NCBI RefSeq assembly: GCF_947502445.1
Contig: NZ_CANMZW010000022.1
Location: 1-64,000, forward strand
Reading direction: 5' to 3'
Source: an uncultured Brevibacillus sp.
GTDB taxonomy: Bacteria > Bacillota > Bacilli > Brevibacillales > Brevibacillaceae
DNA length: 64,000 nt
Both the position numbers and the translations under genes were made by a program. The notes below the pieces were generated by a model. That model worked only from the letters and a program-made list of their open reading frames with translations. It made no database searches and had not been told where the DNA came from. Of the stretch, positions 34,664-43,272 are shown one piece after another; the first letter of the stretch is position 1; every line of letters begins with the position of its first letter.

Positions 34664-36325
34664 GACCAGCGCCTCCATCTCTATAATATCGTATGGATAG
34701 CCTTGTTCTACGAGAAAAAGCTGGCGATGGAGCGAGAATTCCTGCTCTCTCGTATCACGTGTGACTAATGTATAAAAATGCGCTTTGTTATCGTCTGCCT
34801 TAGGGCGAAGGATTCGTCCGAGACGCTGGGCCTCCTCCTGTCTGGAGCCGAATGTACCGGAAATTTGAATCGCAACATTAGCGTCCGGTAAATCGACAGC
34901 GAAATTGGCCACCTTTGATACGATCAGGCGCGTGATTTCCCCTTTTTTAAACTGACTATACAGAGCTTCTCTTTCTTTTTCTGGCACTTTTCCTGTTATG
35001 AGCGGCAGCTGCAAGGCGGTAGCCATCTGGTCCAGCTGGTCTACATATTGACCGATGATCAGAACACGATCCTGCGCGTGACGCTCAAGTAATTGGCGAA
35101 CCACCTCTAGCTTTCGGGGATTCTCAGCAGCAATACGAAATTTTTGCCGGGCACTGGCATGGGCATACGCTTCTCGCCACTTTGCTTCAAAGGGGAGACG
35201 AATTTCCTGGCAGCGAGCTTCGGCGATCCAGCCCTGCTCCTCCATTTTTTTCCAAGGAATCTCGTATTTTTTTGGACCGATCAGCGTAAAAACATCTTCC
35301 TCTCGTCCGTCTTCCCGAACGAGGGTTGCCGTCAGACCGAGGCGACGAGTAGCCTGGATGCCGGAGGTAACGCGAAAAACAGGAGCAGGCAATAAATGAA
35401 CCTCATCGTAAATAATAAGGCCCCAGTCACGCTCTGAAAAGAGTCTCATATGAGGAAATTCTTCTTCAGCGGCAGGGCGGTAGGTCAAAATTTGATAAGT
35501 CGCCACAGTAATGGGTTTTACTTCCTTGCAATCGCCTGTGTACTCGCCAACCATGGCGGGATCAAGTCCAGTCTTGTCCAGCAGCTCTTGTATCCATTGG
35601 CGGACAGAAGTGGTGTTGGTGGTTAGAATCAAAGTCGCTGTCTGTAATTGGCAAATCGCTCCCAGACCGATAACCGTTTTTCCGGCACCACAGGGAAGGA
35701 CTAATACGCCACTTCCACCGATTGCCTCTCCGCCTGAATAAAAAGCGCTGACAGCCTCCGCCTGGTACGGACGAAGTGAAAAGGGTCTGCCTTGTGAGCT
35801 CACTTCGCGCAGACCGATCGGACAGGCTTCACCCGTGTTGTAGCCTGCAACATCCTGCACGGGATAGCCTAGACTGATCAGCTCCTGCTTGATCAAGCCA
35901 CGTGCATAGGACTTCAATTTATACGGTTCGTCAAATAGCTCTGCAATCGATTTATAGGAGAAGAGCTCCGCGAGAAGGAGTGGGTTCTCACTGGTTAATA
36001 CGAGCGTGTCATCTGATCGTTCCAATTTGATCAGACCGTATTTTCGCATCGTCTCAGAAATTTCTTTGACAATGGTCGGCGGGACACCGTATTTGCTATA
36101 TGTACCAAGCGTTTCTGACACTTGTTCAGGCTCCATGCCGCTTGCTGCCGCATTCCAGAGTGACAGGGGGGTAATGCGGTACGTGTGGATGTATTCCGGG
36201 CTTTTGATGAGCTCAGCAAAACCATGGATGGCTTGTCTTGCTTCGGTAAATAATGGATGCTGCGTTTCCAGTAAAATCGTCCGATCGCTTTGAACGATCA
36301 TCGGTAGGTCTGGACGGTAAGACAA
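34661..36325 (-). CDS. bacterial XPB/Ssl2-type DNA repair helicase
   Basis: 554 aa. I set the start at TTG 36325, preceded by GAGGTGA; ATG at 36289 is an alternative. Residues 1-190 match the N-terminal domain of bacterial XPB. Walker A LPCGAGKT, motif II DEVH in IIYDEVHLLP, motif III GLTATL and motif VI EEAQRLGRILRP make it a superfamily 2 translocase. The eukaryotic homologue opens DNA in TFIIH; the bacterial role in repair is less defined. The gene precedes the ECF operon in the same direction. Confidence 0.85.
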   Translation of the reverse strand: MSYRPDLPMIVQSDRTILLETQHPLFTEARQAIHGFAELIKSPEYIHTYRITPLSLWNAAASGMEPEQVSETLGTYSKYGVPPTIVKEISETMRKYGLIKLERSDDTLVLTSENPLLLAELFSYKSIAELFDEPYKLKSYARGLIKQELISLGYPVQDVAGYNTGEACPIGLREVSSQGRPFSLRPYQAEAVSAFYSGGEAIGGSGVLVLPCGAGKTVIGLGAICQLQTATLILTTNTTSVRQWIQELLDKTGLDPAMVGEYTGDCKEVKPITVATYQILTYRPAAEEEFPHMRLFSERDWGLIIYDEVHLLPAPVFRVTSGIQATRRLGLTATLVREDGREEDVFTLIGPKKYEIPWKKMEEQGWIAEARCQEIRLPFEAKWREAYAHASARQKFRIAAENPRKLEVVRQLLERHAQDRVLIIGQYVDQLDQMATALQLPLITGKVPEKEREALYSQFKKGEITRLIVSKVANFAVDLPDANVAIQISGTFGSRQEEAQRLGRILRPKADDNKAHFYTLVTRDTREQEFSLHRQLFLVEQGYPYDIIEMEALV

Positions 36326-36468
36326 GAGACTCACCTCATTAAAAAAAGCATAATGAATCAGAACTATGGTATCACAATCACGAAAAGAAAGAAAAACGAA
36401 CAGGTAACATTCGTCCTGTCGTGGGAAAGAATAACCCAAAGTACCGACGGAAGGGATGGTCGCAGGAC

Positions 36469-37794
36469 ATGGCAATATGGGGCAGCTTGTTTAATCTGGT
36501 GTTGGTCGTGATCCTCGTCCTCCTCAACGGGTTTTTTGTGGCGACCGAATTTGCGGTTGTAAAGGTGAGGGAATCACGTATCGCGCAACTGGTGGCAGAA
36601 GGGAACCAGAGAGCCGTTCATGTCGAGCAGGTCATCTCTAATTTGGATGCGTACCTGTCAGCATGTCAGCTTGGAATTACCCTTGCCTCACTCGGGCTCG
36701 GATGGTTGGGTGAGCCGGCGATCGCGAAGCTGCTGCATCCAGTTTTTCACTATTTTGGTCTTAATGATACGTTGGTCACGAGCATTTCCTTTATATTGGC
36801 TTTTTCGGTGATTACCTTTTTGCATATTGTGCTGGGCGAGCTGGCGCCAAAGACACTGGCGATCCAAAAGACAGAAATGGTGGTGCTTGCGATTGCGAAG
36901 CCCATTTCGCTATTTCATAAAGTCATGTATCCGTTTATCGCTCTTCTCAATTGGTCGGCCAGCCGTTTTCTTGCTCTTTTTCATATTTCTATGGAGCCGC
37001 ACCAGGAAGCACATACAGAGGAAGAGATTCGCATTTTGGTCAATGAGAGTCATAAAAGCGGGTTGATCGACAATACCGAGCTGATGCTGGTTGACAACAT
37101 CTTTGATTTTTCCGAAACGATGGCACGTGAGATTATGGTACCGCGTACCGATATGGTCGTTTTGAATGTGCGTGATCCATTTGAAGAAAATGTTAGGCTG
37201 GTCCAAAATGGGCGATTCACTCGCTACCCGGTTGTGGACGGAGACAAGGACCACGTGGTCGGGAGCTTGCATATCAAGGATATGCTGACCGGACTCTTGG
37301 AAGGGGAAAGAAGCGATCTCGAGACATTGATGCGCTCGATCTTGACCGTACCAGAAACGATTTCCATCAGCCGCTTGTTAACTATGCTCCAAAAACAGCG
37401 GGGACAAATGGCGATTATCATCGATGAGTATGGAGGAACGGCAGGCCTCGTTACGCTGGAAGATATAATGGAAGAAATTGTGGGAGATATTCAGGATGAA
37501 TTTGACGATGAACGGCCAGAAGTCGAGCAACGGGACAACCTGCTCTCCCTCGATGGACGCATGCTGCTGGAGGAAGTCAGCGATTACTTGGATATCGATC
37601 TGGAGTCGAGCGAGGTGGATACACTGGCGGGCTGGATCTATATGCAAATTGATCATCCGCCGCGCGTGGGAGATGTGGTTCGTTGGGGGAATTACGAGTT
37701 TCTGGTGCACGAGGTCGATCATTATCGAATTACGCGGGTAGTGGTAAAAAAACGGGAAGAAAATACGACAAAATCCGAGGAAGAGCAGGAGTGA
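36469..37794 (+). CDS. CNNM/CorC-family membrane protein (hemolysin C-like)
   Basis: 441 aa from ATG 36469; the site is weak, and GTG 36421 is in frame upstream. An N-terminal DUF21 membrane domain has four helices (LNGFFVATEFAVVKVRESRI). A CBS pair (about 205-330) includes VPRTDMVVLN and IDEYGGTAGLVTLEDIMEEIVGDIQDEFD, and a C-terminal CorC_HlyC domain follows. Such proteins take part in Mg2+ (or Co2+) efflux and resistance. Monocistronic. Confidence 0.85.
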   Translation: MAIWGSLFNLVLVVILVLLNGFFVATEFAVVKVRESRIAQLVAEGNQRAVHVEQVISNLDAYLSACQLGITLASLGLGWLGEPAIAKLLHPVFHYFGLNDTLVTSISFILAFSVITFLHIVLGELAPKTLAIQKTEMVVLAIAKPISLFHKVMYPFIALLNWSASRFLALFHISMEPHQEAHTEEEIRILVNESHKSGLIDNTELMLVDNIFDFSETMAREIMVPRTDMVVLNVRDPFEENVRLVQNGRFTRYPVVDGDKDHVVGSLHIKDMLTGLLEGERSDLETLMRSILTVPETISISRLLTMLQKQRGQMAIIIDEYGGTAGLVTLEDIMEEIVGDIQDEFDDERPEVEQRDNLLSLDGRMLLEEVSDYLDIDLESSEVDTLAGWIYMQIDHPPRVGDVVRWGNYEFLVHEVDHYRITRVVVKKREENTTKSEEEQE

Positions 37795-37887
37795 TTCGAC
37801 AAGGTAGTCTGAAAGAACCAGTCTGGCTTTTTTTTCTGGGGAAAACCACATCATTTATTGTGCAAAAGAACTTTTCAATGCGAAATA

Positions 37888-37955
37888 TTATGCTATAATT
37901 GGACACAAGTTGCCTTCGCGCAACACAAATACAACTTGATTGCCAGAGGGCAATC
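37888..37955 (+). promoter_or_regulatory. promoter and 5' leader hairpins of the SBP operon
   Basis: An extended -10, TG-C-TATAAT, lies at 37891-37899. The leader contains GTTGC/GCAAC and a GATTGCC-AGAG-GGCAATC hairpin (37938-37955) about 30 bases before the ATG. No T-box or other named riboswitch is recognisable. Confidence 0.5.
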
Positions 37956-37987
37956 AAAGCAAGCAGAGCCTAGAGGAGGAAGTATAG

Positions 37988-38998
37988 ATGAGACGAGTAG
38001 CAACGATGGGACTGGCAGCATTGATGGCATTTTCATTGGCAGCATGTGGCAACCAAGCAACAGGGGGAAAAACAGAATCGACAGCAGCAAATACTGGCGC
38101 GCAGCAGACTGTGAAGCTAGGATTGACGCAATTCGTAGAACATCCGGCGCTGGATGCAATCCATAAAGGAATTTTGGATGGCTTGAAAGACTCCGGTTTT
38201 GAAGAGGGCAAGAATCTGGAAGTAGATTCGCAAAACGCCCACGGTGATATGAATAACACTGTCTCCATCGCCCAGAAGTATGCAGGTGATAAAAAGGACA
38301 TGGTGATTGCGATTGCTACGCCGTCAGCACAAGCAGCAGCCAAGGCGATTTCTGATAAACCCGTGCTTTTCAGTGCCGTAACAGACCCAATCTCGGCTCA
38401 ACTGGTCAATACTCTGGAAAAACCAGACAAAAATGTGACCGGTACGTCAGACAAAGTTTCCATGGAACAACAACTGAAGCTGGTCAAGACCTTCATGCCT
38501 GAGCTGAAAAAGCTCGGAGTAATCTACACCACATCTGAAGTCAATTCGGAAGTACAGGTGAAGGACTTGGAGGAAGCAGCCAGCAAAGAAGGCGTAGAAA
38601 TTGTCAAAGCGGGTATTTCCCAACTGTCAGAGGTACAATTGGCAGCTCAGGGGCTCGTTGGAAAAACAGACGCCATGTTTATCCCGATCGACAATACGGT
38701 AGTTTCGTCATTTGAAGCAGTCCTCGGAGTGGCAGAGCAAAACAAAATTCCTGTTTTTGCCTCCGACACAGATACCGTAAAACGCGGCGCTGTTGCCACT
38801 TATGGTATTGATTACTATCAAATTGGCAAACAAACAGGTGAAATGGCTGCACGTGTGCTGAAAGGCCAGACGGTAGCAGATACTCCTGTAGAGGTATCCA
38901 AGCAGGCCGACTTATACATCAACGAAACAGCAGCTGCTAAGTTTGGTCTTCCTGTAACTGAGGCACTCAAACAGCAGGCGAAAGAAATCATCAAGTAA
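37988..38998 (+). CDS. ABC transporter substrate-binding lipoprotein, TrpX-like (PF04392)
   Basis: 336 aa, GAGGAGG before ATG 37988. A lipoprotein signal ends at SLAA-C20. The mature part has the family features KLGLTQFVEHPALDAIHKGI, VIAIATPSAQAA, SAVTDPISAQLV, VTGTSDKVSM and AVATYGIDYYQIG. In streptococci the TrpXYZ system imports tryptophan; other members import different amino-acid-like ligands. It leads an operon with a second binding protein, a permease and an ATPase. Confidence 0.85.
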   Translation: MRRVATMGLAALMAFSLAACGNQATGGKTESTAANTGAQQTVKLGLTQFVEHPALDAIHKGILDGLKDSGFEEGKNLEVDSQNAHGDMNNTVSIAQKYAGDKKDMVIAIATPSAQAAAKAISDKPVLFSAVTDPISAQLVNTLEKPDKNVTGTSDKVSMEQQLKLVKTFMPELKKLGVIYTTSEVNSEVQVKDLEEAASKEGVEIVKAGISQLSEVQLAAQGLVGKTDAMFIPIDNTVVSSFEAVLGVAEQNKIPVFASDTDTVKRGAVATYGIDYYQIGKQTGEMAARVLKGQTVADTPVEVSKQADLYINETAAAKFGLPVTEALKQQAKEIIK

Positions 38999-39000
38999 AA

Positions 39001-39024
39001 AGAGAGCTTCATGCTCTCTTTTTA
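39001..39024 (+). terminator. terminator or attenuator between the two binding-protein genes
   Basis: AGAGAGC-TTCAT-GCTCTCT followed by TTTTA. It lies inside the operon, so it may lower rather than stop downstream transcription. Confidence 0.7.
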
Positions 39025-39091
39025 TTCTTTTAAAAGTTTTTTAAACGTGGTAAGATTAGAAAAAAATTTTTTCAAGGGGGATATTTATCAG

Positions 39092-40150
39092 ATGTTGAAA
39101 CAGAAGAAAACTAGCAGAATTATTCAGAGTATTTTATTTCCTTTGGTGCTTTTGTCCGTCACCGCGTGTGGACAGCAGGGTGCTGCTCCAGCGAGCAATC
39201 AGCCTGCGGCTCCTGCTACCGAATCATCTGCGCCAGCCCCTTCAACTGAAACCAAGCAATTGACGATTGGGATTTCTCAATTTGTAGAACATCCTGCGCT
39301 CGATGCTGCCCGTGAAGGCTTTGTCAAGCAACTGGCGAAAAATGGATTTGAAGATGGCAAGCAAGTGAAAATTGATGTGAAATCCGCGCAAGCGAGCATG
39401 GATACAGCAATCTCCATTGCACAAAAATTTGAGGCAGACAAAGTGGATCTGGTACTCGCAATCGCAACGCCAACTGCACAGGCTGCCGCTCAAACGAGCA
39501 AAGAGATTCCGATTCTCTTTACAGCAGTAACTGACCCAGTAGAAGCAGGTCTCGTAAAAGCGATGGACAAGCCAGGTGCTAACGTAACAGGTACGTCTGA
39601 CATGAACCCGGTTGAAGAGCAATTGAAGCTCATCAAGGAACTGAAAGCAGATGCAAAATCAGTAGGTGTTATTTATAGCTCTGGTGAAGTAAACTCCAAG
39701 GTTCAAGTAGATGCAGCAAAAGCAGTTGCTGACAAGCTGGGTCTGACCATCCGTGAAGCAGCGATTACAAGTGCTACTGAAGTTAAGCTAGCGGCTGAAT
39801 CAATGGTAGGCAAGGTAGATGCTTTCTATGTACCAACAGACAACATGGTCGTATCCTCCATCGCAGCAGTCCTGGGTGTAGCTGAATCACAAAAAATCCC
39901 TGTGATCGCTGGTGAAGAAAACTCTGTGAAGAGCGGAGCGATTGCTACTTACGGTATCGACTACACCAAGCTGGGTGAGCAAACAGCTGATATGGCTACG
40001 AAAATCCTGAAGGGTGAAGCGAAGCCTGCAGACATGGCAGTTGAAATGCAAGCAGACATGAAACTCGTATTGAACAAAAAGGCAGCGGAAAAAATGGGAG
40101 TGACCATTCCGCAAGCTATGCTCGACCGCGCAGGAGAAGTGGTAGAGTAA
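39092..40150 (+). CDS. second ABC transporter substrate-binding lipoprotein, TrpX-like
   Basis: 352 aa; ATG 39092 follows AAGGGGG. Lipobox SVTA-C26, then an Ala/Pro/Ser linker. It is a paralogue of the preceding gene: QFVEHPALDAAREGF, LAIATPTAQAAA, TAVTDPVEAGLV, GTSDMNPVEEQLKLI and AIATYGIDYTKLG correspond position by position. Tandem duplication followed by divergence suggests two related ligands feeding one membrane complex. Confidence 0.85.
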   Translation: MLKQKKTSRIIQSILFPLVLLSVTACGQQGAAPASNQPAAPATESSAPAPSTETKQLTIGISQFVEHPALDAAREGFVKQLAKNGFEDGKQVKIDVKSAQASMDTAISIAQKFEADKVDLVLAIATPTAQAAAQTSKEIPILFTAVTDPVEAGLVKAMDKPGANVTGTSDMNPVEEQLKLIKELKADAKSVGVIYSSGEVNSKVQVDAAKAVADKLGLTIREAAITSATEVKLAAESMVGKVDAFYVPTDNMVVSSIAAVLGVAESQKIPVIAGEENSVKSGAIATYGIDYTKLGEQTADMATKILKGEAKPADMAVEMQADMKLVLNKKAAEKMGVTIPQAMLDRAGEVVE

Positions 40151-40177
40151 TAAACGCAGCAACAGGAGGACTTCTTC

Positions 40178-41110
40178 ATGAATTTGGCAATAATGGGAGC
40201 AATCGAACAGGGTTTGCTATTCGGTATTTTGGCCCTGGGCGTCTACCTTACTTTCCGCGTACTAAACGTACCTGACTTGACTGTTGACGGTAGCTTTGCC
40301 TTGGGCGGCGCTATTGCAGCTAAGTTTATCATTGATGGAACCAATCCGTTTCTGGCCACCCTGCTGGCGTTTGTCGTCGGCGGGTTGGCGGGAGCCTTTA
40401 CCGGTATTTTGCACACCAAAGGCAAAGTCAACGCATTGCTGGCAGGGATTTTGACAATGATCGCCCTGTACTCAGTGAACCTGCGTATCATGGGCAAAGC
40501 CAACCTGCCGCTTTTACGTGAGGATACACTCTTTACCTTCGTTCAGGATCTGAGCATCCCGAATCTGACAGTCGGTGGAGTGACCCTCATAACCGGAGTT
40601 GCCTTGGTATTTTTGATTGGTGTAATGGTCCTCAAGTTTATTATTGACTGGTTCCTTCATACAGACCTTGGACTGGATTTGCGTGCTACGGGTGATAACC
40701 CGAAGATGATTCGCAGCTTCGGAGTGAATACCGATACGACGACAATCGTCGGTCTGGCGCTGTCTAACGGTCTGGTAGCTGTATCAGGTGCGTGGGTAGC
40801 CCAGTACCAGGGCTTTGCAGACGTCGGTATGGGGATCGGTATGATCGTAATTGGTCTTGCTTCTGTTATTGTTGGGGAAGTATTGTTTGGAAGCTCCTCT
40901 ATTTTCCGCGTCACGCTTGCAGTTATTCTCGGTTCAATCGTGTATCGCCTGGTTATTGCTATGGCGCTCCAGGCAGGCTTGAACCCGTCTGACATGAAGC
41001 TGATCACTGCCTTGATCGTCATTATCGCACTGACGGTTCCGACCATTGCCAAGGGCATTTGGAAAAAACCGGCGATGCGCGCGGTGAAGGGAGGAAGCAG
41101 CGATGCTTAA
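40178..41110 (+). CDS. ABC transporter permease, TrpY-like
   Basis: 310 aa, ACAGGAGG before ATG 40178. It has about eight to nine membrane segments. LGVYLTFRVLNVPDLTVDGSF and AGILTMIALYSVNLRIMGKAN are typical of permeases linked to PF04392 binding proteins. Its end overlaps the start of the ATPase gene by eight bases. Confidence 0.85.
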   Translation: MNLAIMGAIEQGLLFGILALGVYLTFRVLNVPDLTVDGSFALGGAIAAKFIIDGTNPFLATLLAFVVGGLAGAFTGILHTKGKVNALLAGILTMIALYSVNLRIMGKANLPLLREDTLFTFVQDLSIPNLTVGGVTLITGVALVFLIGVMVLKFIIDWFLHTDLGLDLRATGDNPKMIRSFGVNTDTTTIVGLALSNGLVAVSGAWVAQYQGFADVGMGIGMIVIGLASVIVGEVLFGSSSIFRVTLAVILGSIVYRLVIAMALQAGLNPSDMKLITALIVIIALTVPTIAKGIWKKPAMRAVKGGSSDA

Positions 41111-41900
41111 AATTTCTGGAGTCAATAAAGTATTTAATGCTGGCACGGTCAACGAAAAGATCGCACTGCGCAACGTGAATCTCGATGTGAAGCCCGGTGA
41201 GTTCATCACCGTGATTGGGAGTAACGGTGCTGGTAAGTCCACGATGATGAACATGATCTCCGGGGGCATGATCCCGGATGTGGGTACGATTGCAATTGAC
41301 GGCAAAGATGTGACTCGCATGGGTGAGCATCAGAGAGCAGGGCTTATCGGGCGCGTATTCCAGGACCCGATGGCCGGAACCGCTCCAAACATGACCATTG
41401 AGGAAAATTTGGCCATCGCGTTGGGTCGAGGAAAACGACGCTCGCTTTCCTTCGGTGTCAACAACGATAAGCGGGAGCTGTTCCGCGAGCAGCTGAAGCA
41501 ACTCGATCAGGGCCTAGAAAACCGTTTGAAAACCAAGGTTGGCTTTCTTTCCGGCGGACAGCGACAGGCGCTCAGCCTTCTGATGGCTACCTTTACGGAG
41601 CCGAAAATCTTGTTGCTGGATGAGCATACGGCGGCACTCGATCCAAAGCGTGCGGCACTGATTGTTGATTTGACCGAGAAGGTCGTCAATCAATTTAAGC
41701 TTACAACGATCATGGTTACACACAACATGGAGCAAGCACTCAATATGGGAGATCGCCTGTTGATGCTGCACGATGGTGGTATCATTCTGGATATTCCTGA
41801 CGAGAAAAAACGCACCATGAAGCCACAGGATTTGCTGCGAGCATTTGAGACCGCTCGCGGTGGAGAAAGCTTTAACGAAGATCGTTTCCTTTTGACGTAA
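41103..41900 (+). CDS. ABC transporter ATP-binding protein, TrpZ-like
   Basis: 265 aa, GGAGG before ATG 41103. Walker A GSNGAGKS, Q-loop VFQDPMAG, signature LSGGQRQ and Walker B LLLDEHTAAL are all present; the Glu of Walker B is followed by H-T rather than P-T, a variant seen in this subgroup. It completes the import operon, which ends at a strong hairpin. Confidence 0.9.
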   Translation: MLKISGVNKVFNAGTVNEKIALRNVNLDVKPGEFITVIGSNGAGKSTMMNMISGGMIPDVGTIAIDGKDVTRMGEHQRAGLIGRVFQDPMAGTAPNMTIEENLAIALGRGKRRSLSFGVNNDKRELFREQLKQLDQGLENRLKTKVGFLSGGQRQALSLLMATFTEPKILLLDEHTAALDPKRAALIVDLTEKVVNQFKLTTIMVTHNMEQALNMGDRLLMLHDGGIILDIPDEKKRTMKPQDLLRAFETARGGESFNEDRFLLT

Positions 41901-41913
41901 ACGTAATCTACTA

Positions 41914-43140
41914 TCAGCCTTCCTGTTTTAACAGGAGGGCTTTTTCTTTGCTTCGAAGATAGGAATGAATTGCCCACGCTCCTACTAGCAAGATGGCTGC
42001 TACGATTGTAAACAGCATCGCACCTCCATAATGGAGCAGTACGAGACTGCCCAGGTACGGGCCTAAAGAGCGGGAAATATCCCAGTGTGTACCCGTAATG
42101 GCAAAGTACCGCCCTCGCATCGATACAGGGGAGATACGCGTGACAAACGCCAATAGCTGGGTGATTCCGATACTCTCCCCGATCACGAGCAGCACTTGAA
42201 GGGCGATGAGCGCAGGAGCACTGTCCAGGAATGCATAGCCGAGTGCCACTACGAAAAAGCACAGGTAGGAGCCAGCAATCAGCAGACGAGGTTTCACATG
42301 CTGTGTCCATTTCACCAGCAAAAATTCAAAACAGAGCAGCAGTATTCCTTTTACCGATATGAGTAATGCCAAGGTTTGCAAGTAATCGGGCAACGTATTT
42401 TTGAAATGCAGCTGCAGGTTTGTTTCCGTTTGTGCATAGAACAGGCTGATCGGCAAGGACAGCATCATGATGGCGAGTGCAGGTCGATACGCCTGAAAAG
42501 AGCCGGACGCAGGGTGATCCGCGGCTGCTTCAGACTCGGTGTGCTGTGGCAGCGCGGTATTTGGGATTTTCCACAAAACCGCAATCGTGTACAGGAATAG
42601 CGAGATAGCCGTAAACAAAAAGGCGAGTGCAGGATCAAACTGATAAATCATGACACCGATCAAAGGTCCGATGGCTGCGCCAATGCTATGCGCCGTGTTC
42701 AGCAAAGCAAAGGCACTTGCCATTTGGTTGGCAGAGATGGTGTCAGCGAGGTGCGCACGACTCACAGGAATGAATAGTGAGCGTCCTGCACCGTTCAACA
42801 GGTACAATACAGCAAAGGCAGCCATTGAATCAGCCCATGCCATTCCCAGCATCGCGATGCCTTGTAAAAAGAGCGCAATGAGCATCACAGGTTTGCGCCG
42901 GAAGCGGTCAGTTATCCCTCCAGCTACGAGCGTAATGAAGATCTCCGAAAGGGGCTGCAGACCGATCACGATCATGGTCATCGTAATCGAGCTGCCGATT
43001 TTCTCGCTTAAGTACAGAACTAAAAACGGAGCGATCATGGCACTCGACAGCGAGGTCAGCAATTCTCCGAACAGGCGAACCCAAATCAATGGTGGATAGG
43101 TTGCGATGAAGCGATGAATAGAGCGTAGAGGGTTGGTCAT
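41914..43140 (-). CDS. MFS exporter, divergent from an SgrR-like regulator
   Basis: 408 aa, GAAAGGA before ATG 43140. It has twelve hydrophobic segments and GGITDRFRRKPVMLIALFLQG in the helix 2-3 loop; SRAHLADTISANQMASAFAL in helix 4-5 is typical of drug or sugar efflux carriers. It is transcribed away from the SgrR-like gene with 132 bases between. In enteric bacteria SgrR controls the SetA sugar exporter, so a sugar-phosphate-stress efflux role is possible here but unproven. Confidence 0.7.
   Translation of the reverse strand: MTNPLRSIHRFIATYPPLIWVRLFGELLTSLSSAMIAPFLVLYLSEKIGSSITMTMIVIGLQPLSEIFITLVAGGITDRFRRKPVMLIALFLQGIAMLGMAWADSMAAFAVLYLLNGAGRSLFIPVSRAHLADTISANQMASAFALLNTAHSIGAAIGPLIGVMIYQFDPALAFLFTAISLFLYTIAVLWKIPNTALPQHTESEAAADHPASGSFQAYRPALAIMMLSLPISLFYAQTETNLQLHFKNTLPDYLQTLALLISVKGILLLCFEFLLVKWTQHVKPRLLIAGSYLCFFVVALGYAFLDSAPALIALQVLLVIGESIGITQLLAFVTRISPVSMRGRYFAITGTHWDISRSLGPYLGSLVLLHYGGAMLFTIVAAILLVGAWAIHSYLRSKEKALLLKQEG
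41916..41946. terminator. terminator shared by convergent genes
   Basis: AGCCTTCCTGT-TTTA-ACAGGAGGGCT (41916-41941) followed by TTTTTC. The last codons of the leftward MFS gene lie in the stem. Confidence 0.85.
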
Positions 43141-43272
43141 AAGAATGGGTCCTTTCTATCACATCTGCAAACGGACGTTGCAGCATGCCGATTTTTATCA
43201 AATTGTACGGTGGCGCAGCGCGGAGAAAAAGCGTACGATTATGGGTAATATTTTTTCATGTTTTTAAAGTGA

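Noticed and set aside
37800-37850. Possible terminator after the CorC gene
   Set aside because: A T8 tract is present after TCTGGC, but I could not find a stable stem in front of it.
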